From UBA2108 sp002713215 (GTDB taxonomy: Bacteria > Bacteroidota > Bacteroidia > Flavobacteriales_G > Salibacteraceae), in NCBI GenBank assembly GCA_937891015.1, contig CALAPY010000062.1:36633-100632 (forward strand): a stretch of 64,000 nucleotides of DNA, in the 5' to 3' direction. The notes beneath the pieces were generated by a model that was not told where the DNA came from, made no database searches, and worked only from the letters and a program-made list of their open reading frames with translations. Within the stretch, counting starts at the first letter, position 1. Every line of letters starts with the position of its first letter. Positions 24,630 to 33,454 of the stretch are shown here, one piece after another. The position numbers and the translations under genes are program-made.

Positions 24630-25160
24630 TCATTCGAAAAAACTGAAGTGAACATGACCATAACTTCTTTCTTCAACAAAATGAGAATGGCTTTCAAAAC
24701 TTGTATGCGGACCGTGCTCTACAATTAGCAGTCCATTAGGAGTGAGCCATTCATTTTTAAATATTAAATCGGGTATGGTAGTTAGTTCTTTATTTTCATA
24801 AGGTGGGTCAGCAAAAATGACATTGAAGGTGTTTTTTGCCGGTTTAGCGATCAAACGAAATACATTGGCTTTTACTGTATTAATCGATAACCCAAGTTCT
24901 TCAGAAGTTTTTTTTATAAATCGAATGCAGTTGTTGTTTTGTTCTACTGATAATATGGATGGGCAAGCCCTGGATGCAAACTCATAGCTAATATTTCCAG
25001 TTCCGGAAAACAAATCCAAAAGATTAGTGTTTTCGAAATCGATTTTATGGTTCAGGACATTAAACAATGCTTCTTTGGCAAAATCAGTAGTGGGTCTAAC
25101 GGGTAGATTTTTAGGGGCCTGTAATCTTCTTCCTTTTAGTTTGCCACCTATTATCCGCAC
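24630..25160 (-). CDS. rsmD: 16S rRNA (guanine-966-N2)-methyltransferase
   Basis: The 176-residue protein starts MRIIGGKLKGRRLQAP, has RPTTDFAKEALFNVL, the SAM-binding LDLFSGTGNISYEF and the catalytic ADPPYEN, all standard for RsmD. It methylates one guanine of 16S rRNA during 30S assembly. Its start overlaps the end of the DUF3822 gene by ten bases, a pairing common in Bacteroidota. Confidence 0.93.
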   Translation of the reverse strand: MRIIGGKLKGRRLQAPKNLPVRPTTDFAKEALFNVLNHKIDFENTNLLDLFSGTGNISYEFASRACPSILSVEQNNNCIRFIKKTSEELGLSINTVKANVFRLIAKPAKNTFNVIFADPPYENKELTTIPDLIFKNEWLTPNGLLIVEHGPHTSFESHSHFVEERSYGHVHFSFFE

Positions 25161-26008
25161 AAAAACATGTTTAGCAGGGTAAAGTTTTCTGTTATTGAGC
25201 TGTCGTTGATTAGATCTGCTTTTAATCCCTGGATATCAAATTGCCTTGAAAGGCTGGGTAGGTATTCATTGGCTAGTTTAGCGTCCAATTCAAATGATTT
25301 GCTTTTACCACTAATTTCAACCTGCACCTGATCGGCTGTGAGTTTAAGTTGTTCAAATACGTTTAATGTATAGTAAAGCAGGTCCTCGGTATTGTCAATT
25401 TCAAATTGATTGAATATCAATAACTCCTTGTTATCAAAAATGCACAAATAGGAAATCTCCTTAGAAATTAACCATCGACAAATAGCTTCCGGTTTAAACT
25501 TGGTGAGACGTTCTCCTTCTTCAATAAAAACCGCTGGTAACGCCTCTATTTTCACATTCGACAAGTTGTTTTCGAGTGTCTTAATGGCTTCGCTGCTACA
25601 AACACTTAGGAGGCTTAATTTACCGGATAGAATGGATTGAGCAACCCATTGTTCGTTCTCATTTGGCGGAATAATTTCCAATTCAGCCAGTTGCTTCAAT
25701 TCGGCCTGTGGAGCAGAGGGGAGCAAGCAGTTTCGGTTCGATTGTACGGCAACTAACATTTTGCGGTAGTCGTTGCGAATAAACTTAATCTTTCCAATGG
25801 CATCAATCAGGTTTTGATCATTCTCAAGCATCTGCTTTGAATCAACTACCTGCACGGCCATTAAATCGGCCTGAGACTCGTCAATGACACAAACCGAGAA
25901 CCGATCGTTCTCCAGTATACCGTATAGGAAATAATTGTGACAAAAGGTTGAATCGAAGCTGTCGCTTACCCACAGATAACCCGATTCGACGTGAAGTTTT
26001 TCCAGAAT
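25151..26008 (-). CDS. DUF3822 family protein, apparently without a standard start codon
   Basis: The first ATG is at 25861, but the frame is open and protein-like well beyond it: LYGILENDRFSVCVIDES matches the type of N-terminus expected for DUF3822 and would be lost. Between ATG 25861 and the in-frame TGA just upstream there is no ATG, GTG or TTG; the first usable codons are ATT at 26008 or CTG at 26005, five to eight bases after the stop of the preceding gene. Either would give about 285 residues. Function is unknown; DUF3822 is thought to have an actin/ASKHA-like fold (from memory), and it is regularly found before rsmD, as here. A sequence error that removed a start codon is the alternative. 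Confidence 0.7.
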   Translation of the reverse strand: MLEKLHVESGYLWVSDSFDSTFCHNYFLYGILENDRFSVCVIDESQADLMAVQVVDSKQMLENDQNLIDAIGKIKFIRNDYRKMLVAVQSNRNCLLPSAPQAELKQLAELEIIPPNENEQWVAQSILSGKLSLLSVCSSEAIKTLENNLSNVKIEALPAVFIEEGERLTKFKPEAICRWLISKEISYLCIFDNKELLIFNQFEIDNTEDLLYYTLNVFEQLKLTADQVQVEISGKSKSFELDAKLANEYLPSLSRQFDIQGLKADLINDSSITENFTLLNMFLCG

Positions 26009-26013
26009 GCAAT

Positions 26014-26760
26014 TTATTCACCCCAGTTTCCTGCGGTAGTGGGGTCAACCAAGGAACCAACCATCATAACATCCATTTCATCATATGGGGCTGCATCGGT
26101 TATTAAAAACACCGGTACCTTAACTTTACCTCTTTCAATAATGGAAGCTTCCACTGTAAACATGCTTGTACTAAATGGCACATAAGCTAACGAATCGAGG
26201 CTAAAAGGAACCTTTCGATCGGAAAGGTACTTTTGGTCGAATATGGTAGTGGCGGCGGGCGCCTTAGATGTATCAATAGCAAGGTATCCTGAATCAATAG
26301 CTTGTGTTTGAGTCATTCCATCGGGAACGGTTCCGTTTGAAACTATCAGTAATATGGAGTCATTATTAATGAAATCCATCAAAGAATCCATGCTGCCCAG
26401 GTACTTGCCATACTGACTTTTGTATGCCATTTGAGCCTGGCGTAAATCTTTTAGGTTTTGAATGACGTACTGGTATCTTCTTTGTTTTTCCTTCTGGAAG
26501 TCAAGAGGATCTTTTATCGCTTTGTAGTCCAACCAAATAAGAACAACGGAAAAGGCCATCATTACAAACAATATGATGGTTCTAACTCCTTTACTAAATA
26601 TATCCAATGAGCTTAATGTAGCAATTACACCAACAATCAAGAAGGCAAATGCACCCAACATAAATAACGGAAGCTGATCATTAGCAAAGCCGTAGATTAT
26701 CAATGCCAAACCCATTAGTGCAATGATTAGGGGAGCGTAAATCTTTTTAATAATATTCAT
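26014..26760 (-). CDS. hypothetical membrane protein, first gene of the rsmD set
   Basis: A 248-residue protein with three hydrophobic segments in the first 80 residues (IIALMGLALIIYGF, LFMLGAFAFLIVGVIATL and TIILFVMMAFSVVLIWL), then a helical segment (KEKQRRYQYVIQNLKDLRQA) and a soluble C-terminal domain facing one side of the membrane. The helix followed by YKSQYGKYLGSMDSLMDFI recalls pilin-like proteins but lacks their peptidase site. I do not know its function. It is followed after five bases by the DUF3822 gene, then rsmD. Confidence 0.65.
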   Translation of the reverse strand: MNIIKKIYAPLIIALMGLALIIYGFANDQLPLFMLGAFAFLIVGVIATLSSLDIFSKGVRTIILFVMMAFSVVLIWLDYKAIKDPLDFQKEKQRRYQYVIQNLKDLRQAQMAYKSQYGKYLGSMDSLMDFINNDSILLIVSNGTVPDGMTQTQAIDSGYLAIDTSKAPAATTIFDQKYLSDRKVPFSLDSLAYVPFSTSMFTVEASIIERGKVKVPVFLITDAAPYDEMDVMMVGSLVDPTTAGNWGE

Positions 26761-26797
26761 AGTATTTACTAGTGTTTAAGCCATTTTTGAAGGCTGA

Positions 26798-26805
26798 CAA
26801 ACTTA
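26798..26805 (-). promoter_or_regulatory. candidate promoter: -7 box TAAGTTTG with -33 TTG
   Basis: TAAGTTTG on the minus strand is preceded by TTG at a 17-base distance, close to the Bacteroidota spacing. It lies 37 bases before ATG 26760 and would serve the 248-residue gene, DUF3822 and rsmD. Confidence 0.55.
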
Positions 26806-26897
26806 CAATTTTTTTTAAATTACAATAGTTTCATTTACTTATTTCAGGCTAAGCGGTAAACATAAATCATACCTCTTTTAAACCGCCATTATTGGCC

Positions 26898-26905
26898 TAC
26901 TTTTG
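26898..26905 (+). promoter_or_regulatory. candidate -7 box TACTTTTG directly before the helicase gene
   Basis: The box ends five bases before GTG 26911, so the transcript would start at or next to the start codon. Confidence 0.45.
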
Positions 26906-26910
26906 ACTCA

Positions 26911-28332
26911 GTGAAATCGAACGAAATAATTGAATTATTAGTTAAAAATCTTAACCTGAATCCAACACAAGATCAGTTTCGATTCATAAAAAAGTTTGCT
27001 GGTTTTCTCAACAATGAAACTCCCGATCATCTATTTATTTTAAGGGGATATGCCGGAACCGGAAAAACGACGCTGGTACGTACATTAACCAAATCACTCG
27101 ATAGTATTGGAATGAAAACGGTGTTACTCGCACCCACTGGTAGAGCCGCTAAGGTATTGGCTAAATACTCAGGCCAGTTTTCAAGTACCATTCACCGAAG
27201 AATTTATGCACTGGAATCAAAGAATGGTCGTGATTTTTCATTTGCAAGAGCCAGTAACAAAAGTACCAATACCTTATTTGTGGTAGACGAAGCATCTATG
27301 ATTAGTGGGAGCACACAAATGGATGGTGCTATGTATGCGGGTTCCAATTTGTTGGAAGACCTGCTGAACTATGTCGAAGAAGGTAAACAATGCAAGCTCC
27401 TTTTTTTGGGAGATGTGGCCCAGTTGCCACCCGTTAAAGAGAGAGTAAGTCCCTGCCTGAGCCCAAAGATGTTGAAGGCTAGTTTCGGTAGAAACGCGCT
27501 GCTTTCGGAATTGAAAGAAGTGCTACGCCAGGAAGAAGGATCTGGCATATTGGAAAATGCTACTTCTCAGCGAAACCGACTGATCAATCAGGAAATTCAG
27601 CCATTACTACAGCCAAATAGATCGGATGTTATAAACCTGGATGGCTATGAACTGGAAGATGAACTCCAGTCGGCCTATTCTGGTAATGGAATAGAGGAGA
27701 GCATTATAATAACGCGTTCCAATAAAATGGCTAATATCTACAATCAGCAGATCAGGAACAGGATTCTATTTCGCGAATCGGAATTGGAAGTGGGAGACTT
27801 GATGATGGTGGTTAAGAATAACTACTATTGGTTGGATACAAAAAGCAAGGCTGGGTTTGTTGCCAACGGAGATGTTATTGAAATCTTATCGGTGGGTGCC
27901 ATTGAAGAAAAATGGGGGTTCCGGTTTGCCCGATGTGATATTCGAATGCTGGATTATCCAACACAAGCACCTTTTGAGGTGCAACTGAATTTGAATACAA
28001 TATATACAGAGGCACCTGCATTGACCAGGGAAGAGCAGGACCGATTGTATTCTTCAGTAATGATGGATTATCAGGACGTAACGGATCGTAAATTACTCTT
28101 TCAAAAGATTAAGGACGACCCTTATTACAATGCGCTCCAGGTGAAATTTGCGTATGCCATTACCTGCCACAAAGCGCAGGGTGGTCAATGGGAGAATGTG
28201 TTTGTTGACCAGGGTTATGTTAATGATAATCTGTTGGGGACGGAGTACATGCGTTGGATGTACACGGCTATTACCAGAGCTACTACCAAATTGTACCTTA
28301 TCAATTTTAAGGAGGAGTTTATTGACAGTTAA
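26911..28332 (+). CDS. RecD-like ATP-dependent DNA helicase (superfamily 1B)
   Basis: The 473-residue protein begins at GTG 26911 and has Walker A RGYAGTGKTTL (46-53), Walker B VVDEASMIS, LLFLGDVAQLPPV (motif III), and the C-terminal TCHKAQGGQWENVFVD and YTAITRAT motifs of UvrD-like C-terminal domains. It matches the Bacteroidota AAA_30/RecD2-like helicases of 470-480 residues, single-gene versions without RecB and RecC. It probably unwinds DNA 5' to 3' in repair. No N-terminal extension as in RecD2 is present. It stands alone and diverges from the DUF3822 gene set. Confidence 0.88.
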   Translation: MKSNEIIELLVKNLNLNPTQDQFRFIKKFAGFLNNETPDHLFILRGYAGTGKTTLVRTLTKSLDSIGMKTVLLAPTGRAAKVLAKYSGQFSSTIHRRIYALESKNGRDFSFARASNKSTNTLFVVDEASMISGSTQMDGAMYAGSNLLEDLLNYVEEGKQCKLLFLGDVAQLPPVKERVSPCLSPKMLKASFGRNALLSELKEVLRQEEGSGILENATSQRNRLINQEIQPLLQPNRSDVINLDGYELEDELQSAYSGNGIEESIIITRSNKMANIYNQQIRNRILFRESELEVGDLMMVVKNNYYWLDTKSKAGFVANGDVIEILSVGAIEEKWGFRFARCDIRMLDYPTQAPFEVQLNLNTIYTEAPALTREEQDRLYSSVMMDYQDVTDRKLLFQKIKDDPYYNALQVKFAYAITCHKAQGGQWENVFVDQGYVNDNLLGTEYMRWMYTAITRATTKLYLINFKEEFIDS

Positions 28333-28441
28333 AGACGATTTGGCTTACGAAGCTCCTAATTTCCTAGATAAATAAGATGCTATAAAAGAATAATGTGGGA
28401 TTGCTGTTAACCTCAGGAATGAAAAAGCTCGTTACTTAGGG

Positions 28442-28880
28442 CCGCCTCATGCCGGCTAGGCAATTTCTTTTAGCCAAAGCCCCAACAGAAATCAAAAGCG
28501 CTTTTTTAGATTTTCAAGGAGCCAAGCTTTGCTAATATTCCAGCTTCCACCTTCATGCTCCTTCTTCCTTCGGAAGACGCAATTTCGGTGAGCTTTCACT
28601 GGCTCTTCGAAAATCTTTGAAATTTGTCTAAAAAGTTAAATTGAACAAGAATAAATAAGTGTGTCTTGCATAATTTCTTACAACGTATTAAAAATGCGAT
28701 TTCCTAAAAAGGAAGCAAATACTGTCTCGTTATTCTAGTACTTTACCGGTTTGCTCGATGAAGACCTTATTTTATACGGGAAACCGTTCGCGATTAGCGG
28801 AACGGTTTAGCTTTTTGAAGAAAAGCGTCGAGTATCAAATTCAGTCGAAGCGAGTAAACGCTGCCTCCCGGCATGAGCGG
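28442..28880. repeat. imperfect terminal inverted repeats about 440 bases apart
   Basis: CCGCCTCATGCCGG at 28442 reads, on the other strand, like CCGCTCATGCCGG at 28880 down to 28862, with the match going on to AGGCA after small gaps. The enclosed part has no ORF longer than about 70 codons. Confidence 0.4.
28781..28813 (+). terminator. hairpin AAACCGTTC/GAACGGTTT followed by T run
   Basis: A 9-base perfect stem (28781-28789 and 28800-28808) is followed by AGCTTTTT, the look of an intrinsic terminator on the plus strand. It is about 450 bases after the helicase stop, so it may end an unseen short transcript. Confidence 0.4.
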
Positions 28881-28921
28881 ATGAATAAATCCTTACCAGT
28901 TATGGAGATTCCACACCATTC

Positions 28922-30487
28922 TTACAACTTAGTTATAGCAACAAACTCACCTCCCATAATCCGGTAGGTTCCGCCATTGACCACCAAATCCTGGCCCTCC
29001 ATGAGTTTCGCTATATTGGTTATGTCCTCTTCCATGGTATGAACACTACCTCCTGTTTTCCAGGCAATCTGAAGGTAGTGAGGAAGCACCTGTTTGTTAA
29101 CTCCGCACAGAATAATATGTACAGGTTCTTTGAATTGACTGAGCAATTCAATGTCCTTAACCGGAGCATTGTTGTCGGCAATCATCACCAGTTCTTTATA
29201 AGGACTGGCCAGTTTAATGCCCTCTATTAATGCTTCCATGTTGTTTTCGGGACAATCGCCTTCGTATCCCTTGGAAGATACACTGGCAGCAAACTGCGCC
29301 AAATGATCCACGCCTTTTGACGGAGTATAATAGATACCACCGGTATTGCCTATTACCTTTTTTGAATCAGGGGTATTGTCTCCATCGTTGAAGAAAACGA
29401 ATTGCAGGTTTTTTTCCTGTTTGAAATTTAACAGGTACCACAGCGATAACTGGGCAGAGTAGGGCTGCATACTGCCGGTCAAATCACAAACGATTAGTTT
29501 TTCATCCCACTGGTTTCGGTTCAATACTGCAGATACCACCGTATCGTTAAAGTTGGCCATGTTTTTTATTGACTCTTCGGCTTCCAGCTTACGTCCTTCT
29601 TCTTCCGTTATTCCCAGTTTTTTACACCAGTCCGTAAACCGCTTCTTTTCAGCCAACAATCTTTTTTCTTCTTCGGCTATACGTTTGGCTTCAATGCGCA
29701 TTCTTCTTTCAATTTCAACTGTTCCCAAATAGCTGAACTTACTGTTGATTTTTGATGTACCGGCGAGGTAGTAAGATTTTACCGTGGAGTAGTTCTTGTT
29801 GTGTTTGAAGTTGGTGGTATAAGTATCTCCCTTGGGTAGATAGACTTGTATTCTACCGGATGACGAAGTAGTTGCCTTAATGGTTTTGCCGTTTTTAATT
29901 CCTGTGAGCCAAATGGTTTCCCTGACCAATGGGCCACCTTCTATATCTTTAAGGCTTAAGGTCAGTTTTGAATAATAACTAATAGGAGAGGGTGTCTTCA
30001 TTAGGTAACCCCGAACGATAATGGTGTCAGGAAGTCTGGAAACCATTTTGTCAATTTTGGTAATTTCTTCTTCGTTTAGTTTAAACTTCTCCTATTTAGC
30101 GATCATATCGGGTTCGTACGACATTCTTTTCTTCATTTGAGCACCGTTGAAAGAAGGAATTCTGACTTCTTTGGAACCAGTGTAATTACTAACCCTTAGA
30201 TCATAAGTACTGTTACAAGGAAGGGTAAACTCAGCGGTTCCCTTGGCATTACTCGTTTGTTCGAATTTTAATTCACCTGATTTCGAATAGAAAGCAATCT
30301 TTTGCCCGGCATAGAAACCTCCTTTGCGGTTTTCTAATATTACGGTATATGAAATTTCGCAGGACTGACCGAGTATAATCTTGGAATAAAGGACCAGCAG
30401 AGCGAAAGAAATTGCCAAGATGGCGATTTTTGAGAATAAACGAAAAAGAATGGCTTGAATGATGGTGATGGATTTTATTGTTTTCAT
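28922..30487 (-). pseudogene. secreted vWA-domain protein interrupted by one in-frame TAG
   Basis: Two frames, 30487-30092 (131 residues, signal anchor plus a beta domain) and 30046-28922 (374 residues), are in the same register, separated only by TAG at 30092-30094 and 15 sense codons (EKFKLNEEEITKIDK). Read through, the product would be 521 codons: signal segment (about 20-40, ending ILGQ), two similar beta domains (about 45-125 and 160-245), a coiled segment rich in Glu and Arg, and a von Willebrand A domain with MIDAS motif CDLTGSM, GDCPENNMEAL and MIADNNAPV. Secreted vWA proteins of this build occur in Bacteroidota; the ligand is unknown. The TAG may be a recent nonsense mutation, a sequence error or a read-through site. 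Confidence 0.7.
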
Positions 30488-30853
30488 GTAAAACTAACTC
30501 GTGGTTGGATTATTTAGTATGTCTTGATTTGGGATGTAACTTTAAAACCCCTGTTCATATTGAGTGTTTTTTATAATTGATCTTCATTTTCTTTTGGGCA
30601 ACAAAAAGAGGGCAGTTAGCCTGTGGTTAAATGAGCCGGAATGCGGGAAGAACAAAAGAAAAATTGATTAGTAAGCAGTGTTGAACTAACAATTTTCTCT
30701 GAATCGTCATTCCGTAAACGTGATCGAACCAAATCGCTTTAAGTGATTTGTGTGAGATAGTTATACGGAATCTCATTGAACATACAAGGAGATTGGCTGC
30801 ACCGAGCTCCTTCGTCGATTCCTACCTTCACAGGAATGACGATTGGGGTAGGA
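30488..30853. other. 366-base intergenic region dominated by a composite repeat
   Basis: No gene is seen. Bases 30705-30845 are a copy of the 140-base composite repeat; the remainder is A/T-rich and unremarkable. Confidence 0.6.
30705..30845. repeat. composite REP/MITE-like element (copy c)
   Basis: The element begins CGTCATTCCGTAAACG and ends CACAGGAATGACGA, so its ends are inverted repeats CGTCATTCC/GGAATGACG. Inside, TTATACGGAATCTC closes a first half of 70 bases and GAGATTGGCT opens the second. The copy at 36379-36513 is the same element in reverse orientation. Confidence 0.75.
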
Positions 30854-31153
30854 TTACCAATTCGTAAAAATGACGCTAATAACAAACAACACCCCAATGA
30901 TAGCGCCACCGATAATTGAAATAGGAGTTTTGGCGCTTCCCTTAAAGTTACGGAGCAAAAACTTTGAAACCAGCAACTGACCGGCTAGTATAGCTACTGC
31001 GTACACCACAAAGGGAATCCAATTCCCAACATTGGCCATCCACTTAAAATTGTAATAGCCCTCATCAATAAAAAACAGAAAGATGGTTATGAGTAGCGCA
31101 CTAAGAACCAATATGACTATGTTTTCCTTTCCCTGCGTGTTTGCTTTAATCAT
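30854..31153 (-). CDS. small three-helix membrane protein
   Basis: The 99-residue protein has three hydrophobic segments (IVILVLSALLITIFLFFI, WIPFVVYAVAILAGQLLV and ISIIGGAIIGVLFVISVIF) with a short basic loop before the last. No family recognised. It stands alone on the minus strand between the repeat-rich spacer and a divergent thioredoxin-like gene. Confidence 0.6.
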   Translation of the reverse strand: MIKANTQGKENIVILVLSALLITIFLFFIDEGYYNFKWMANVGNWIPFVVYAVAILAGQLLVSKFLLRNFKGSAKTPISIIGGAIIGVLFVISVIFTNW

Positions 31154-31282
31154 GGTATTGTAAATTTAGATAGGATTGGTCAAAACAACGCGCACTCTTT
31201 TTTCATTATTGTATAAGTGGTATTTTATTGCCGCATTTCATTAAAAAAATTAATCTTTGAGGGTTCACATTAAATCATTTCC

Positions 31283-32464
31283 ATGAAATTCATTTCAAGT
31301 ATTATATTCACTCTTCTAATTTCAAGTATTCTGGTTGCTCAAAACCGTTCCATAGATTTTGTAGACAACGATTTTGCGGCAGCTAAGGCAAAGGCCAAAC
31401 AGCAAAACAAACTCCTTTTCGTTGATGCGTATACCACCTGGTGTGGTCCGTGCAAGTGGATGGCGGCCAATAAATTTACCAACGACACCATTGCCGATTT
31501 TTATAACGAGCATTTTGTATCCTTAAAAATGGACATGGAAAAAGGAGAGGGAATTGAAATGGCCAAGACCTATGGAATTCGCATGTATCCCACCTTACTA
31601 TTTCTCGATGCAGAAGGCAAAGTAGTGCATCGCAATGCTGGTGCTTCCAGAAAGACCCGGGGATACATTGACTTTGCCCTGAAGGCCATGAATCCTTATG
31701 AACGGTTATCAACCTTCGATCAGGTTTGGGCCTCGGGCAATACGAGTCCAGGATTTGTCAAGGAGTATTTAAAACGATTGGATGAAGCTGGGATTAGGGA
31801 TAACAGTGACATAATAAAGGCTTTTTATGCCAACCTGAGTGACGATGATTTAACGAGTGAGGGTACCTGGTATATTTTATACAACTTCGATAGAAGTATT
31901 GATTCCAGAGGCATGGTAAACCTGCTTTCGAAAAAAGACGACTATGCTACCCTCTACGGTCAGGACAAGGTCGATGAGCGATTGTATAACAATTACCTGG
32001 ATCATTTATATTCGAAAGTGTATGCCAGGGAATTCAGCATGAAGGAAATGGAACTAACCATGATCGATATCAAGAAGAAGAACATTCCTTATTGGCAAAA
32101 AATTATTCTGCTAGGCGATCTGGCGCATTTGAAAAAAGAAAAGAAGTTCAAAGACTATTGTGAGGTGGCTACGGAAGACATTGGAGAGTATTTTAATGAA
32201 GATGCAGACAAACTCAACGAATTTGCCTGGAACGTATTTCAATGGTCCAAAAAGAAAAAAGAGCACGAAATAGCACTGGGCTGGGCAAAACGAGCACTGG
32301 AACTGGAAGAAAACGCTGCCATTTTGGATACCTACGCAAATTTGCTCTACAAACTTGGTAGAAAAGAAGAAGCGAGAACAGCTCAACAAAAAGCCATTGA
32401 CAGGATTAAGGCCGAGGGTGACGATGCGGAAGATTACCAAAAAACACTTGACTCATTTAAATAA
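31283..32464 (+). CDS. secreted thioredoxin-like protein with C-terminal TPR-like part
   Basis: The 393-residue product has a signal peptide (to LVAQ, residue 19), a thioredoxin domain (about 25-140) with active site YTTWCGPCKWM and cis-Pro loop RMYPTLLFL, and a helical C-terminal half with TPR-like repeats ending in AKRALELEENAAILDTYANL. It is of the Thioredoxin_7 kind. It likely acts on disulfides of exported proteins, with the helical part binding a partner; the substrate is unknown. It stands as a single gene, with a repeat element downstream. Confidence 0.85.
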   Translation: MKFISSIIFTLLISSILVAQNRSIDFVDNDFAAAKAKAKQQNKLLFVDAYTTWCGPCKWMAANKFTNDTIADFYNEHFVSLKMDMEKGEGIEMAKTYGIRMYPTLLFLDAEGKVVHRNAGASRKTRGYIDFALKAMNPYERLSTFDQVWASGNTSPGFVKEYLKRLDEAGIRDNSDIIKAFYANLSDDDLTSEGTWYILYNFDRSIDSRGMVNLLSKKDDYATLYGQDKVDERLYNNYLDHLYSKVYAREFSMKEMELTMIDIKKKNIPYWQKIILLGDLAHLKKEKKFKDYCEVATEDIGEYFNEDADKLNEFAWNVFQWSKKKKEHEIALGWAKRALELEENAAILDTYANLLYKLGRKEEARTAQQKAIDRIKAEGDDAEDYQKTLDSFK

Positions 32465-32510
32465 AATACTTTGTTGTATAGTAAAACAGGCGTCTCATTC
32501 TCATATCTTA

Positions 32511-32549
32511 CGTCATTCCTGAGAGGAGGAACGACGAGTCAGGAATCTC
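32511..32549. repeat. REP-like palindromic element (copy d)
   Basis: CGTCATTCCTGA ... TCAGGAATCTC, a single unit of the dispersed family, 47 bases after the thioredoxin-like gene. Confidence 0.7.
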
Positions 32550-32621
32550 ATAAATGACGTATGCAGTGGAGTTGTTATTTACATTGCGTCAGTCCACAAC
32601 ATGAACTAAATAAACGCTACA

Positions 32622-32912
32622 TTGGAAACACCTTATTACGCCGTCATATTTACCTCCAAACTCAGCGATAACACTGTTGGTTACGCAGAAATGGCGGAAC
32701 AATTGGAGAAGCTGTTAGAAAGCCAACCCGGATTTATGGGAATGGACTCGGCCCGGGGAGAAGTAGGTATTACGGTTTGCTATTGGGACAGTTTGGAATC
32801 GATAAAAAACTGGAAAAACCACGAACTACACCAGAAGGCTCAGCAGAGAGGGAAGAAGGACTGGTATTCGAACTATACCGTTCGGGTATGTAAAGTAGAA
32901 AAAGAATACTAG
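32622..32912 (+). CDS. ABM-like (antibiotic biosynthesis monooxygenase fold) protein
   Basis: This 96-residue protein starts at TTG 32622, as no ATG or GTG fits the frame. It has the pattern of the dimeric alpha/beta-barrel family: YYAVIFTSKL as first strand, ESQPGFMGMDSARGE and ITVCYWDSLESIKNWKNHELH. Members range from heme degraders to enzymes of unknown use, so only the fold is called. It is followed after three bases by the next gene. Confidence 0.75.
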   Translation: METPYYAVIFTSKLSDNTVGYAEMAEQLEKLLESQPGFMGMDSARGEVGITVCYWDSLESIKNWKNHELHQKAQQRGKKDWYSNYTVRVCKVEKEY

Positions 32913-32915
32913 TTC

Positions 32916-33374
32916 ATGGAACAAAAACAAATAGCCAACGAAAGCCACTGTTTCTTTTGCGAAAACCGCAAACTGGACCTTCAACAAGGATTAATTTGTT
33001 CCATAACGGAATCCAAAAGAGAGATTCGAAGAAAATGCCCTGATTTTGAATTTAGAAAGGACAAACGAATTGTGCTACGCGATTTTAATGAAGAGTTGGA
33101 GAAGCCGGAACACCAGAAAGCAAACATTATTGGAGTTTTGGTTAAATGGTTGGTTGTTGGTGGAGCCATGGTAACGGGCGGAGTTATTCTTTTCAATATG
33201 GCGTTGGACGCTTATGTAGTTCACTTACTTCCTATAGGAATGGTGCTTGCCGGATTCATAACCATGCCCTTTGGAATTGGTGCTTACCTAAAAGGAATGC
33301 AATCCTTAAAGGCGCTTAGAGAAAAGCATGAAGAGTATATGTATATTTTGAATTTGTACGAACGGAGGCGGTGA
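32916..33374 (+). CDS. membrane protein with N-terminal four-Cys motif
   Basis: A 152-residue protein not recognised by family. The N-terminus has Cys12, Cys15, Cys28 and Cys41 (HCFFCENRK ... LICSITES ... KCPDFEF), possibly a zinc site, followed by two membrane helices (about 70-90 and 100-122) and a charged C-terminal tail. It is three bases after the ABM-like gene and probably co-transcribed. Confidence 0.6.
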   Translation: MEQKQIANESHCFFCENRKLDLQQGLICSITESKREIRRKCPDFEFRKDKRIVLRDFNEELEKPEHQKANIIGVLVKWLVVGGAMVTGGVILFNMALDAYVVHLLPIGMVLAGFITMPFGIGAYLKGMQSLKALREKHEEYMYILNLYERRR

Positions 33375-33454
33375 ATCAGGTTAATGTGGGCGTGCAGTCT
33401 GAACCTGTTTATGACTTATGGAATTTCTTCTGGAGTACATTATATTCGTGTTGA

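Larger units (their letters stand above)
28333..28921. other. 589-base region with nested inverted repeats
   Basis: No convincing gene is present between two convergent genes. The stretch contains an outer imperfect inverted repeat (28442-28462 with 28862-28880), an inner one (28508-28524 with 28600-28616), a short hairpin with a UUCG loop (28563-28577) and a hairpin followed by T (28781-28813). It might encode a structured RNA or be the remains of a small mobile element. I cannot tell which. Confidence 0.45.

Noticed and set aside
30092..30094. Pyrrolysine or other genetic recoding of TAG
   Set aside because: Other genes here end in TAG normally (for example 53542 and 59999), and no pyl genes are in view; mutation or error is simpler.
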